Program-made: the position numbers and the translations under genes
The notes under the pieces: generated by a model
What the model saw: only the letters and a program-made list of their open reading frames with translations
Database searches by the model: none
Told to the model about the DNA's origin: nothing
In this document: positions 1-10,500 of the stretch, in pieces
How positions within the stretch are numbered: the first letter of the stretch is position 1
How the letters are laid out: each line of letters begins with the position of its first letter
From: JALFST01 sp022779285
Lineage (GTDB): Bacteria; Bacillota; Clostridia; Tissierellales; Peptoniphilaceae
Length of the DNA: 64,000 bases
Assembly: GCA_050313895.1 (NCBI GenBank)
Contig: JBNPMI010000006.1
Strand: one strand, 5' to 3'

Positions 1-24
1 ATTGATTGATTTAATTTTTAAGGT

Positions 25-37
25 TCGTGTCACACGA
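25..37. promoter_or_regulatory. Palindromic operator candidate
   Basis: TCGTGTCACACGA is a perfect inverted repeat of 6-bp arms around one central base. It lies about 6-18 bases downstream of the predicted start of the outward promoter at 50-78, where a repressor would block elongation. The regulator is unknown; it could equally be a small RNA hairpin. Confidence 0.4.
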
Positions 38-49
38 GGTGACTTTGAT

Positions 50-78
50 ATTATAGCTTCCTATTTCTCTAAAGTCAA
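50..78 (-). promoter_or_regulatory. Sigma-A promoter reading out of the left edge
   Basis: On the minus strand TTGACT (78-73) and TATAAT (55-50) are separated by exactly 17 bases, close to full consensus. Transcription would start near position 43 and run toward position 1, so the gene it serves lies outside the window. A 13-bp palindrome sits just downstream of the start. Confidence 0.75.
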
Positions 79-159
79 ATAAATTTTACACTCTTTTTAC
101 TCAATCTGTTTTTGGCTTATTTTCAATGCTTTCTGCTCTTTTTTTATCATTTTTGTGTT

Positions 160-205
160 CTGTTAAAAAAATAACCACAAAAATTTTTTAAAATTTTTGT
201 GGTTA
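160..205 (-). terminator. Intrinsic terminator after the J-domain gene
   Basis: An AT-rich inverted repeat (173-205; arms AACCACAAAAATTTT and its complement) is followed on the minus strand by a run of seven T (about 172-166). It lies ten bases beyond the stop of the J-domain gene and ends the ABC exporter/J-domain operon. Confidence 0.75.
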
Positions 206-214
206 CCGGAAGCT

Positions 215-997
215 TTACATGTATCTCTTATAACGTTCTATATTTTCCGCCGTCAGAAAATCATATGCGTCATTGATCTCCTGAAACTTTATTGTTGCAT
301 CGGGGGCATGATTAATATCGGGATGATATTTTTTTGCTAACTTGCGAAATGCCAGCTTTACCTCGCTTTCGTCGGCTGTGTACGGCACTCCCAGCACGTC
401 GCAGCTATGCTCGTATTTTATTTTAAATTCCTGCAGAGGATTTTCTCTCTGTTGATAGCCATTTTGACCCGCACTGAATCCGCTTCCATATCCGTTCGAA
501 TATGTCCCGTTATAAAACTCTCCGCTTTGAAAAAAGGATTCAAAGATCCTTTGCCATTGTTCATTCTGTCTGCGTCTTTCCTCCGCATGGCGCGCCTCTT
601 CCTCTTCCCACTTCTTGCGGGTATATTCCTGATCAAAATAGCGATATGGTTTTTTTGTGCCTCTTCTTGTCTTGTACCACTCCGCATGATTGTCCAAATA
701 ATGTGTCACGGCATAGCGAACACGGTCAAGTCCGGAGATCGCATATCCTCCCAAAAGCGGAAACAGCACGAGAATTATCGGAATCATCCAGACCCAGAAC
801 GGCAATGCTATCATCGGCAGCAGAATAATCGGTAGCGAAAATACTAAAACGACCATACACGCTAAAAATGGCGCAAAATATTGACGAACTCTGCGAACCG
901 CATCAACCGATACTTGGAAAACCACGATACAGCCGCTGAGAATCGCGCCCGCCGCTACGGACAACCCTGATAAAATACTTCCCCAAACTTTCTTCAT
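215..997 (-). CDS. Membrane-anchored J-domain protein
   Basis: 260-residue protein with hydrophobic N-terminal segments (roughly residues 8-30 and 45-90), a charged glutamate/arginine-rich middle and a C-terminal J domain (about residues 195-260) carrying the HPD tripeptide needed to stimulate DnaK ATPase. It lacks the Gly/Phe, zinc-finger and substrate domains of true DnaJ, so it is a type III J protein that would recruit Hsp70 to the membrane. The ATG at 997 is preferred over an upstream GTG at 1009 because GAGG lies six bases before it. It begins 8 bases after the ABC transporter stop and is probably cotranscribed. The client is unknown. Confidence 0.8.
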   Translation of the reverse strand: MKKVWGSILSGLSVAAGAILSGCIVVFQVSVDAVRRVRQYFAPFLACMVVLVFSLPIILLPMIALPFWVWMIPIILVLFPLLGGYAISGLDRVRYAVTHYLDNHAEWYKTRRGTKKPYRYFDQEYTRKKWEEEEARHAEERRRQNEQWQRIFESFFQSGEFYNGTYSNGYGSGFSAGQNGYQQRENPLQEFKIKYEHSCDVLGVPYTADESEVKLAFRKLAKKYHPDINHAPDATIKFQEINDAYDFLTAENIERYKRYM

Positions 998-1005
998 AAA
1001 TATCC

Positions 1006-2808
1006 TCACTGAATTCTTTCATCCCACATGGAATCATCCATAGATTGCTTTTCCTCGCTGATGCAATAGAGCTCGTAATAGTTTCCTTTTTGTTCCATCA
1101 GTTGCTGATGTGTCCCGCGTTCCCGGATTTTGCCATCCATAAGCACCAGAATTTCATCGGCATTTCGAATTGTCGAGAGCCTATGGGCAATGGTGATGGT
1201 CGTTCGATTTTTTGCCAGCATATCCAGTGATTGTTGGATATGATATTCGCTTTGGTTGTCCAACGCCGATGTGGCCTCATCAAGTATCAAAATAGACGGA
1301 TTCTTCAAAAACACTCTGGCAATCGATATTCGCTGTTTCTGCCCTCCTGACAGCATAACGCCTCGTTCTCCCACATAAGTATCGAAGCCGTGAGGAAGCT
1401 CCATGATAAAATCATAGGCGCCCGCAAGCCGCGCAGCCTGTTCAATTTCTTTGCGAGAGGCATCCGGCTTTCCATAGGCAATATTGGCGAGAACCGTATC
1501 GCTAAAGAGATATACATCCTGTTGTACCGTCCCCACATGCTCTCTCAAGCTTGCGAGGGTGACATCCCTCACATCTCTGCCGTCAATTTGCACGGAGCCA
1601 TCCGTAACATCATAAAAACGTGGAACGAGATTGGATAACGTTGTTTTGCCTCCTCCGGACGGTCCCACCAGTGCAATCTGTTTTCCTGCAGGAATCCTGA
1701 TGGAGATGTCCTCCAGCACCATTTCCTGACTTCCGGGATAATGGAAGGACACATGATCGAAACAAATCTCCCCGGTTACCGCCTTCAGCTCCTGTGCGTT
1801 GGGGCGGTCCACAATGTCGGACTTCACCTTCATTGCTTCGTGAAAGCGTTCCAGTCCCGTCATGCCCTTTTCGAATTGCTCCGTAAATTCGATGATTCGA
1901 GAAAGAGTCGTCAAAAGAGTCTGTGTGTACAAGATATATGCAATAAAATCTCCCGGCGTAATTTTTTTCTGCATGAGAAAAATCCCGCCGAAAACGAGAA
2001 CAAATGTGAGCATCAATCCGTCAAATATACGAGAGACGGATTGAAAGCCTGCCAAAGCACGATAAAATTGTTTTTTAATCTCAAGGAATCGGTTATTGTC
2101 GTGTTCAAATTTCTCGCCCTCAACCTCCTCATTATGAAAGCTCTTGACAACAAAAATGCCTAAGAAGGATTCTTCGATGGATGAATTAAACCTGCCGACC
2201 TGTTTTCTTTGCGCCATTTGGGTTCTTCGCAGCATTTTTCGAAAATAACCCGAAGCGAAAAAATAAATCGGGATCAGTGCAAATAAAGCAATGGTCAAGG
2301 TCACATTCACCTGGATGAGAATCCAAAAAGAAATCACCAATTTAATGGCTCCGATAAAATATTCTTCGGGACAGTGATGGGAAAACTCCGTAATATCAAA
2401 AAGATCCGACGTAAGATTGGCCAGAATATTTCCTGTTTTGTGCGTGGCGAAATAAGAGTGAGAAAGCGTCTGGAGATGTCCGTAAAGGCTGGCACGCATG
2501 TCTCGCTCAATCAGTGCGCCCATGATATGCCCCGTGCTTTGCATAAAATATCTGGCTATAATTTCCACAATCCGAAAAGCTATGTAGATTGCAGAGGCCT
2601 TCCCGATAAAGGACATCGTAAGAGCGGCGGGATTTGCAGCCGCTGTATTGGTAATGCGGGATAGGATTAAAGGAAGTACAAGATCGCACCCGGTAGTCAG
2701 CGCCGCACATATGAAATCGGCAATCAATATTCCTTTGTTTTTTTTGTAATATGGCAGCAGAATTTGTATCAGCTTCCAATTGGAAAGCGTCTTATCTGTT
2801 TGGTTCAT
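1006..2808 (-). CDS. ABC exporter, fused permease and ATPase
   Basis: 600-residue half-transporter of the MsbA/LmrA-like type. The N-terminal six-helix membrane domain (about residues 15-320) is followed by an ATPase domain with Walker A GPSGGGKTTL, the signature LSGGQKQR, Walker B ILILDEATSALD and the switch histidine in TIAHRLST. It would work as a homodimer exporting a lipid, drug or peptide; the substrate cannot be read from sequence. An open frame extends upstream to 3042, but the start at 2808 (protein begins MNQTDK) is chosen because AAAGGAGAG lies just before it and the upstream part is non-conserved. First gene of an operon with the J-domain protein. Confidence 0.9.
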   Translation of the reverse strand: MNQTDKTLSNWKLIQILLPYYKKNKGILIADFICAALTTGCDLVLPLILSRITNTAAANPAALTMSFIGKASAIYIAFRIVEIIARYFMQSTGHIMGALIERDMRASLYGHLQTLSHSYFATHKTGNILANLTSDLFDITEFSHHCPEEYFIGAIKLVISFWILIQVNVTLTIALFALIPIYFFASGYFRKMLRRTQMAQRKQVGRFNSSIEESFLGIFVVKSFHNEEVEGEKFEHDNNRFLEIKKQFYRALAGFQSVSRIFDGLMLTFVLVFGGIFLMQKKITPGDFIAYILYTQTLLTTLSRIIEFTEQFEKGMTGLERFHEAMKVKSDIVDRPNAQELKAVTGEICFDHVSFHYPGSQEMVLEDISIRIPAGKQIALVGPSGGGKTTLSNLVPRFYDVTDGSVQIDGRDVRDVTLASLREHVGTVQQDVYLFSDTVLANIAYGKPDASRKEIEQAARLAGAYDFIMELPHGFDTYVGERGVMLSGGQKQRISIARVFLKNPSILILDEATSALDNQSEYHIQQSLDMLAKNRTTITIAHRLSTIRNADEILVLMDGKIRERGTHQQLMEQKGNYYELYCISEEKQSMDDSMWDERIQ

Positions 2809-2885
2809 ATAGGCTTTCTCTCCTTTCTCATAAACTGATGAAGGTTCCGCAGAGCCTGCCGGATCCGTTTTCGGATTCGTAGTAA

Positions 2886-2915
2886 GGATGTCAATATTTT
2901 GGATGTCAATATTTT
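2886..2915. repeat. Perfect 15-bp tandem duplication
   Basis: GGATGTCAATATTTT occurs twice head to tail in the intergenic region between the divergent ABC exporter and reductase genes. Read on the minus strand each copy contains TTGACA, a consensus -35 element, but I do not see a convincing -10 at the right distance. Confidence 0.85.
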
Positions 2916-2966
2916 GCAAATATTTGTATTCAATACCCCATTTTTCTCGGAAACTATCGCTCCGTA

Positions 2967-2996
2967 TTGAGTCTCCTCTCCCTCTCATAGTAAAAT
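2967..2996 (+). promoter_or_regulatory. Promoter of the short-chain reductase gene
   Basis: TTGAGT (2967-2972) and TAAAAT (2991-2996) are 18 bases apart, 24 bases before the start codon of the reductase at 3020. Confidence 0.55.
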
Positions 2997-3019
2997 ACAG
3001 ATATGCGAAAGGAGGAGGT

Positions 3020-3754
3020 ATGCAAAATACGATTCTGGTCACCGGATCCTCGCGCGGTATCGGTCGAGCATGTGCCGTTGCACTTGCCGGTTCGAATACA
3101 AATATTATTGTACACTATAAGCAAAACCGAGAGGGCGCAAAGATGACGCAAGCTCTCTGCGAAGCGCAAGGAGCGCGATGCCAAATTTTTCAGGCGGATC
3201 TCCGTCAATCCGATGAGGTCGGCCGCCTCTTTGAAAATGCGGAAGAGGCCTTTGGTGCCGTCTCCGTGCTTGTCAACAATGCGGGCATTTCTCTTTATGG
3301 TATGATACAGGATATCACGGATGAAGAGTGGCAAGATGCCTTTGCTTTGAATGTACATGGGACCTTTTATTGCACAAGGCGTGCTGTGCCGAATATGATA
3401 TCTCAAAAATATGGAAGAATCATCAACATCTCAAGTATGTGGGGACTTGTCGGATCCGCATGTGAAAGCCTGTATTCCGCCACGAAAGGCGCAATCAACG
3501 CTTTTACAAAGGCCTGTGCCAAAGAATTGATCTATTCCGGAGTCACGGTCAACGCCATCGCTCCCGGCGTTGTGGATACCGATATGATGCAGCAGCTGGA
3601 TGAGCGCTCCTTAAAAGCCGTTTACGAGGAATTGCCTTTGGGCAGCATGCAAGCACCTGAAGAAATTGCCTTCTGGGTAAAGCAATTAGCATCAAAGCAA
3701 TCCGGCTCTATGACAGGGCAGATTCTCAGTCCCAATGGAGGACTCGTGTATTGA
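3020..3754 (+). CDS. Short-chain reductase, YmfI/EF-P modification-like
   Basis: 244-residue classical SDR: NAD(P)-binding GSSRGIG (about 9-15), NNAG (86-89), catalytic serine in SSM (138-139) and the YxxxK pair Y152/K156. It resembles FabG, but it is not in a fatty-acid cluster. The stretch SSMWG...SACE before the active tyrosine recalls YmfI, the 5-aminopentanone reductase that finishes EF-P modification in Firmicutes; this is family recall, not a search result. The start at 3020 follows AAAGGAGGAGGT directly, while the longer open frame from 2888 runs through the promoter. Monocistronic, ending in the terminator at 3801-3848. FabG or another SDR remains possible. Confidence 0.75.
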   Translation: MQNTILVTGSSRGIGRACAVALAGSNTNIIVHYKQNREGAKMTQALCEAQGARCQIFQADLRQSDEVGRLFENAEEAFGAVSVLVNNAGISLYGMIQDITDEEWQDAFALNVHGTFYCTRRAVPNMISQKYGRIINISSMWGLVGSACESLYSATKGAINAFTKACAKELIYSGVTVNAIAPGVVDTDMMQQLDERSLKAVYEELPLGSMQAPEEIAFWVKQLASKQSGSMTGQILSPNGGLVY

Positions 3755-3800
3755 TTATCCGAAAGCCATGCGAAAAAATTAAAATTCTGGTGAAATAATA

Positions 3801-3848
3801 AACGGCTGAATTTCAGCATTCTGCTGCTGAGATTCAGCCGTTTTTTTC
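3801..3848 (+). terminator. Terminator between reductase and addA
   Basis: Arms AACGGCTGAAT.TCAGC and GCTGAGATTCAGCCG form a long stem around a short loop, followed by seven T on the plus strand. The minus-strand side also ends in TTTATTATTT, so it probably serves both convergent genes. Confidence 0.85.
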
Positions 3849-3917
3849 GGCTTTCCGAAATTGCAAAACCTGCCTGAGCCGGAACCCCGCCTAAGAATAT
3901 GCTTTGGAAAGATCCTT

Positions 3918-6900
3918 TTAAATTTGAATTTTTTCGGATTCACCCGTCGATACCCAATACAAATATGCAGCAATCACAGGACGCCGAAAGGAAGTCTCCA
4001 ATGCTCTTTTGTACCACCGCATTTGATCAAGATATCGCGATGCATCCGGATGACGGTCCGTTTTGAAATCCACAAGTACAAGACCAGCATCGGTTTCGGC
4101 GAAAAGATCAATTTGTCCGTCCACGGTTCTCGTGCTTCGGTCTGATTGCAAGCGCAAGGTAAAGGACTGCTCGCGGATGATTTTCTTGGCCTTTTTTCGA
4201 AGCGCCTTCAAAAGATCCGAGTGAAAGAAACGCTCAAGCTGTACTACAGAAATGACATCCGCCTCCTCTTTTGTAAAATATTCTCTATTGATCAGCTCAT
4301 CCAGTGCGCTTTCTATCTCCTCCCGCGTCTCCAAATCCAAGGATAATGCCTGCAATGCCCGGTGCATCAGGGTTCCTCTTTCCGCTGCCGTAAACTCTTT
4401 TTTTCCCTGCATAAATCGCGGCATGGGATAAAAATGCTCCCATACGATTTTCCGTCCCTCTTGCTCACAATTTCGAGAGGAAACGCAAGGCTTCGCCTGA
4501 AGCTCCACCGCTCCGTTTTCCGGAAGGCGTGTCTGCAAGAAGGCATCGAAGATCTCACTTGCCGGATACATTTCCTTTTCCGTCTCCTCAGGTGATGAGG
4601 ATCGCTTGGCAAGATCGGTTACCGTTTCCTTCATAGGCCTTGTCGTATCCGACAGATATTGATAATCCCACTCGAAAACCGGGGTAAGGAGTGTCAAAGC
4701 CGGCATTTCCTGTTCCTGCTGCGGAGCATTTTGAATTTCCCGATATACGGATCCATAATCCAGGCATATGCTGAGATCCGGTGAAACGTCCTGGCTTTGT
4801 GTCGGAAAAATCCCCTTGGCCTGCAAGATATGCACCACCCATTGAAGATAGGAAGAGTCCTTCGACAGCCTCGAGTCAAGTCTGTCCTTCGTAATGCCCG
4901 TCTTCTCTGAGCCCAAAATCACATCATCAAGATTTCGTACATGTCCTACCAAAAAAAGCTGCGAAATCGCTCGTGTCAAGGCAACGTAAAAAATTCTGAC
5001 TTCCTCAGACTTTTGCTGAATGCCGATGCGATGCATAACAATCTTTTTGCGGAGCGGTATCTGCGAAAGAATATGATGAGCCTCCTCATTCCACTCAAGG
5101 AGCGTCATCGCGGGTCCTGTTTGCTTATCATATACAAGCGTCTCTCGCAAATCCTGCTCATTAAACCTCTTGCCTGTTTCCGCAAGAAAAACAATAGGGA
5201 ATTGCAGGCCCTTGGACTTATGGATCGTCATCAGGCGGACCACATTGTCATGCTCCGACAGCTCCGATCCGGGGCTCATGTCCTCTCCGGCGCCTGCCTG
5301 TACACGTTTTGCATATTCCAAAAAGCCGAAGAGTCCGCTCTGTTCGGAATTTTCATACTCCTCTGCCAAACGTAAAAGCGTGTGAAGATTTTCCCTTCTT
5401 TCCTTTCCCCCTGCAAGTCCCTCCGCAAAGGAATAAATACCGCTTTCGTCAAGCACCATCCATAGCCAGCGTACCAGTGTTTTTTCCTTCAGAAGCTCAC
5501 GCCATCTTTTCAAGCATCGTTCAAGCTCCGTCGCTTTTTTCTCTCCCTCCGCAACGTCGGCATGATAGGCGTCTGCAAAGCTCCCCTCCGGGTGGCGGAT
5601 TCGCATCTGTGCCAGCTCCTCATCCGTGTATTTTCCGACAGAGGAGAGCACGGAAAGCAGCTCTACATCGCTTTGCTCGTTACGAATAATGTGCAGCAAA
5701 TGAAAAGCCAGCTGAACCTCCGTAGATTCCAGATTCACCGATTTGGAATCTGAATAATATGGGATGGAAAACGCATCCAACACACGCTCGAATTGAAAAA
5801 TACGGTTTCCCGTTCGAAAGAGGATGGCGACATCTCCATATCGTGCCCCTTTTTTCACAAGATCCTGAATCGTGTGCGCAATATAAAACGCCTCGGAGCT
5901 GATTTCATCAAAGGAAGATGCCTTTTCTCTTCCGGAAGCGTCCTCTTCCAGAATCGTAATGGTGACATGACCATGGGAGGCGTTCTTGTCGGCTGTCCCG
6001 CTGAGAGCGGATTGATGCCTGCTTCTATGCGTTTCCGTATCGTAATGCACACCGCCCCTTCCTGAGGTCATCAGGTCGCAGAAAAGCAAATTGACAAAAT
6101 CCAGGATCTCCTTATCGGAACGGAAATTCACGGTCAAATCAATAGCCTGATCCTTTTGTGAGTCGGAATATCGATCATATCTCTTTAAGAAGTTTTCCGG
6201 CTCGGCCTGTCGAAATCCGTAAATGGATTGCTTCACATCTCCCACAAAGAATAAATTTTTCCCGGAGGACAATCTCTCGATAATCTGATCCTGTAAATCA
6301 TTTGCGTCCTGATACTCATCAAAGAAGATTGCACGATACCGTCTCCGAAGCTCATTTGCAATCCCCTCATCTCGTAAGAGCTCAAGCATTTTATGCTCAA
6401 CATCGTTGAAATCCGCTCCATTTTGCTGATTCTTTTTTTCCTGGAAGATCGCTTCAAATTGAATGACCATGTCGCCTAATATCGAAAAATTTCGCGCCAT
6501 CTGTACATTTTCCCGAGCAACCTGCACCGGATTCAGAAGCAAAGCCAGTTCAGAAAGCTCCGAGCATTCTTTTTTTATCAATTTACGGTTGTCTTTGATC
6601 GGATCGACAATCATCTTGATTTCCATCGAAGGCTTTCTTACAGCAGGCTGACGCTGAAAGACGATTGAGGGATCCGTATTCCCCTGCTTCCATTCAGCCA
6701 TCTTCGACTCCACCTCACGGCACTCTGAACGCATAAAATCATAAAATGCACCGGGAAAGGTCGAGTCCGCCGCCATTTTTTCCAGGCTGTCCAGATTCCT
6801 CCTCACCTCCTGCAACAGATCCTCCAGATTTTCCAGCTTTTGTCCGAGAATCTCGTTTTGAAACATGTCCAGAGTTTGGTGAAGAAATTCCTCCGAGATC

Positions 6901-7526
6901 ATTTTTTCCTTCCACTCCTGAATCCATGCCACAGGGTTCTCGTGCTGATTTGCAAGAGAGGAAAGCTTGAGTATTAATGCGCGGATTCCCTGATCGCTTC
7001 GTCTTTTTTGGCTCCCGTACGCCTCGATCAATTGCAGCTGTTCCCCGCTTCCCTGCTGATAGATGGGCATAAGCGTTTCCTCCAGCGCCTCATCCATCAA
7101 GCGAGAAAGTATCTTGCCATCTAAAATGCGAAATGCCGGATCCCAATCAATACGGTCTGCATATTCATGTAAAATATCGTAGCAAAAAGCGTGAAGCGTC
7201 TGAATATGCGCGCCGGATAAAGCGTTGAGCTGCGTCAGAATCCAGCGCCGCTGTTCACGGGAAAGCTCTTGCGCATCGTCCTCGAGGCGGTGATATAGCG
7301 CTGCACGAATTTTGGTCTTCATTTCTGCAGCAGCTTTTCTCGTAAAAGTTACAATCAACTGATTTTCCAGCCCGATGCCTTCCTCCGTGCCGTCGCCCAG
7401 AAGCTTTCGAATGATACGTTCAACAAGGACTCCGGTTTTACCCGCACCGGCTTGTGCAGAGATAATGCGATTTTCGGAACCCGGTGTCAGAGCCTTTTCC
7501 TGTTCCTCTGTGAATTTCATGCTCAT
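3918..7526 (-). CDS. addA: AddA, helicase-nuclease subunit A
   Basis: 1202-residue large subunit of AddAB, which resects double-strand breaks and loads RecA in Firmicutes. Walker A AQAGAGKT lies at residues 24-31 (K30), the UvrD-type Walker B appears as FFDEYQDAND, and the C-terminal RecB-family nuclease motif VDFKTDR is at about 1152-1158. Length is normal (about 1200). Its ATGA overlaps the addB stop by four bases, indicating translational coupling, and GGAGGG precedes it. Last gene of the sugar kinase-addB-addA operon; the terminator at 3801-3848 follows. All catalytic motifs look intact. Confidence 0.96.
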   Translation of the reverse strand: MSMKFTEEQEKALTPGSENRIISAQAGAGKTGVLVERIIRKLLGDGTEEGIGLENQLIVTFTRKAAAEMKTKIRAALYHRLEDDAQELSREQRRWILTQLNALSGAHIQTLHAFCYDILHEYADRIDWDPAFRILDGKILSRLMDEALEETLMPIYQQGSGEQLQLIEAYGSQKRRSDQGIRALILKLSSLANQHENPVAWIQEWKEKMISEEFLHQTLDMFQNEILGQKLENLEDLLQEVRRNLDSLEKMAADSTFPGAFYDFMRSECREVESKMAEWKQGNTDPSIVFQRQPAVRKPSMEIKMIVDPIKDNRKLIKKECSELSELALLLNPVQVARENVQMARNFSILGDMVIQFEAIFQEKKNQQNGADFNDVEHKMLELLRDEGIANELRRRYRAIFFDEYQDANDLQDQIIERLSSGKNLFFVGDVKQSIYGFRQAEPENFLKRYDRYSDSQKDQAIDLTVNFRSDKEILDFVNLLFCDLMTSGRGGVHYDTETHRSRHQSALSGTADKNASHGHVTITILEEDASGREKASSFDEISSEAFYIAHTIQDLVKKGARYGDVAILFRTGNRIFQFERVLDAFSIPYYSDSKSVNLESTEVQLAFHLLHIIRNEQSDVELLSVLSSVGKYTDEELAQMRIRHPEGSFADAYHADVAEGEKKATELERCLKRWRELLKEKTLVRWLWMVLDESGIYSFAEGLAGGKERRENLHTLLRLAEEYENSEQSGLFGFLEYAKRVQAGAGEDMSPGSELSEHDNVVRLMTIHKSKGLQFPIVFLAETGKRFNEQDLRETLVYDKQTGPAMTLLEWNEEAHHILSQIPLRKKIVMHRIGIQQKSEEVRIFYVALTRAISQLFLVGHVRNLDDVILGSEKTGITKDRLDSRLSKDSSYLQWVVHILQAKGIFPTQSQDVSPDLSICLDYGSVYREIQNAPQQEQEMPALTLLTPVFEWDYQYLSDTTRPMKETVTDLAKRSSSPEETEKEMYPASEIFDAFLQTRLPENGAVELQAKPCVSSRNCEQEGRKIVWEHFYPMPRFMQGKKEFTAAERGTLMHRALQALSLDLETREEIESALDELINREYFTKEEADVISVVQLERFFHSDLLKALRKKAKKIIREQSFTLRLQSDRSTRTVDGQIDLFAETDAGLVLVDFKTDRHPDASRYLDQMRWYKRALETSFRRPVIAAYLYWVSTGESEKIQI

Positions 7527-10500
7527 TTTTCACCCTCCTGCATCTCTCGCCAATCCTTCCATTGAATATCTGAAAGAAATCGATAGCTCTTATACTGTGT
7601 TTGCTTTTCAAAGCGGCATGCCGGACGGTAGGGACAATAGTCACATGCCGTCTGCACGCGGCTTCCCTGCTCATAGCGATACGGGCGAGGCGCAATGATG
7701 CCGCTTTCTCGAATGCCTGCGCTCCTTTTCGCCGCAAGATATGCAGACTCCAACAGCCTGTCCATTTCCTGCGGAGCAAGTAAATTTTCCCGATCGCTTA
7801 AACTGTACTTTGCGCCCTTGAGCTCATAGATCGGCGAAAACATTTTTTCTCCTTCCGGGTTCTCCCCGAAGGCGGGATCCATTTCTTGATTCAAAGCCGT
7901 ATCTCGCAATAAAAATCCATCCAAAAGATGTTCTTTGAGACTCCATTCTTCCGCTTTTTCCGTTTCGTTTGCATCAAGCACCCTGGGAGCCTGAATCGGC
8001 GCATAAAATGCGCCCGCCGGAAGCTGAGACATCGTGTCGGATGCCGCCATCAAATACAGAGGAAGCTGTAAATGAATCCCATATAAGGCTTCGGAAAGAG
8101 AAAAAGAGCGATTTCCCGTTTTATAATCGATCACCTGCACAAATTTCCGATGATCCGGCGTCTGAAAGGTATCTACCCGGTCGATGCGTCCGACGATCTC
8201 AAGCGTTCGCGTATCGGTCGGCAAAAGAATTCCGCTTTTCGTCACCGGATAGCCGAAAGCAAGCTCATGCGCAAGCCCGCGAACATGACTTTGGTTGAGC
8301 TGTCTGACGAGCGCACTTTGCGCCTCATGCATTGTTTTTTTCGTAAGCATCATAAGAAATGCATTGCGGGGATCCGATCTTCTCTCCTGATCCAGTACGC
8401 CCGAAAGCGTCTTTTCAAACGCCTCCTCCGCAATGGCAAGAGATCGATCCGGGGAGATTTCCACATTTTCTTTGGATAGAAGTCCGGCAATCTCCCGTGT
8501 CCAGAGATCAATCGCACCATGCATCAGACTGCCGATTTCCGCCGCGTCAACAGGCCAGTCGGAACGTACCCTGACGCCCAATCCGGACGAAGCAAAATAT
8601 CGATAAGGGCATGCCGAAAGCATCTCCAGCCCCGAAGGGCTCACCGTTGTTTTGGGATACAGCTGCTGCACCACCGCTTCCGATAGCGGCTTTCGAATAT
8701 TGGTATAATTCGTAACAGCCTCAATCATCCGCACTTCTCTTTGCATCTCCGGGATTTGACGAAACTGCGCAAGAAGCGCTTTTCCAAGCGCCTCCTTCTG
8801 CTCTGAACGGATATAGTCGGGCAAAAGGCGCATACGAAGCGTCCTGCTCAAAAAAAGGTCCTCGGGAGTAAAGTGATCAAAGGAAATCATCGTCACATCC
8901 GCAAAGGCTTCCTCGATTTTTTTCATCCAATAGCTGGGGCTGGCCGGTTCGTTGTTACGTGTCTGCAAGGAACAAAAGAGAAAAAGCTCCTCCTGTGCTC
9001 TGCAGATTGCTGTATAAAAGGCCAGGCGCTCTTCCGTTACCGCAAAAGTCGGCATAGAAGGCATCCGAATATTTTCCTCCGCGAAAAATTGTTTTTCTTC
9101 CGCCGTCAAAAGCCCTGCGGATTTTTTAGACGAAGGCAGCCAGAGATCGGACATTCCCAACAGAAATACGAAACGGTGTCCTCGTGATCTTCCTCTTTTC
9201 AGATCCGAAATCGTAATCTGATCCTGATACGGCGGAATCACTCCGAGAGACAGCGCCGAAAGTCCTTCCTCAAGATATCGCTGAAAAGCCTTGAATTCAC
9301 CCTCTTCATCGCCGACGATGCTCACAAGCTCATCGAGCAGATTCATACATGCTCCCCAAATCTGCTGATGCTCACGAAGCTGTTCCCTGCGATTTTCATC
9401 TTCTAAGACTTGCGCATATCTTTGCAGACCGTTACGAACGGGCTCCTGCATCAGGTAATCATAAAAGATCCTGCAGAATTCACTCATTGTATTTCTTTTT
9501 TTTCTGCAAAGCAGGAGCGGAGAAAGCACCGAAAGCAGTACATCATTGACCTTCCCTGCTGTAAGCGTCTCTCTCTCCCATTCCGCAGCTTCACGAGGAT
9601 GCTTGGATAAAAACTCTCGATCCGGCTCAAAATAGCGTTTCTGTTCGAACATCGAATAACGAATGCGTCGGCGCAGAATATAGTTCTCGTAGGTATCGAT
9701 GTCCGCTTCCTCTAAATCAAAAAAGCCAGTCCTCAACAAGGTGAACACAGAACCCGGAGAAAAGCCCTCACTGACAATGGAAAGAGAATTTCGAATCAAT
9801 TGAATAAAAGGATGGTAATCGGGAGTGCGTGTTTCATCCATAAAAAACGGAATTTGTTCTTTGCCGAATTTTCTCTCTATAAAGCCCCGATACTCATCGG
9901 GTTCTGTGAGAAGAACCTGAATGTCTCGATAGCGTGCAGCTTTTCTTTGCAACAAACGCCTGATTTCCACAATCAGAGCGTCTACCTCCTGCTCCGTATT
10001 TCGATATTGTATTAAATGCACGGTGCCGTTGGATACAGGCAAAGCGCTTTTCTCCATAGAGTGCAATCGAAACGGAGCGGATGCGGCGATCGCCATCGCT
10101 GAAGTATTTTTCTTCGGGTTTGCAAGTATTTTTGCAGATGGAAAAATTTCCAAAAGCTGCAAAAGAAATGCCATGCTATGAGAAAAAGCCATGCCATCCG
10201 ACACAATCTCCTGTGCCTGTGTCAAAAGCAGGCTGCGCGGCATTGTTTGATTTTGCTGAATGAAACGGGCAATTTGCACATCCAGAGGCAACGCAATATG
10301 CACCGAGCTTCCGGAAACGATCAGATTCCGGATTGCCTCCAGCTCCAGTTTGGACACCGAATGAAAATAATCAAAAAAGAAATCGCTATTTTTCAATTCC
10401 TGAATTTCAGGAATTTGTGAAAAAGCACGTTTCATGCGCTCGTCCGAATCCTCAAATCGATCCATGGATGCCTCGTAGGCTCGATAGATTTCTGCAATAT

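Noticed and set aside
2809..3042. N-terminal extension of the ABC exporter
   Set aside because: It runs through the intergenic tandem repeat and divergent promoter, is not conserved in type, and a good ribosome binding site precedes the internal ATG.
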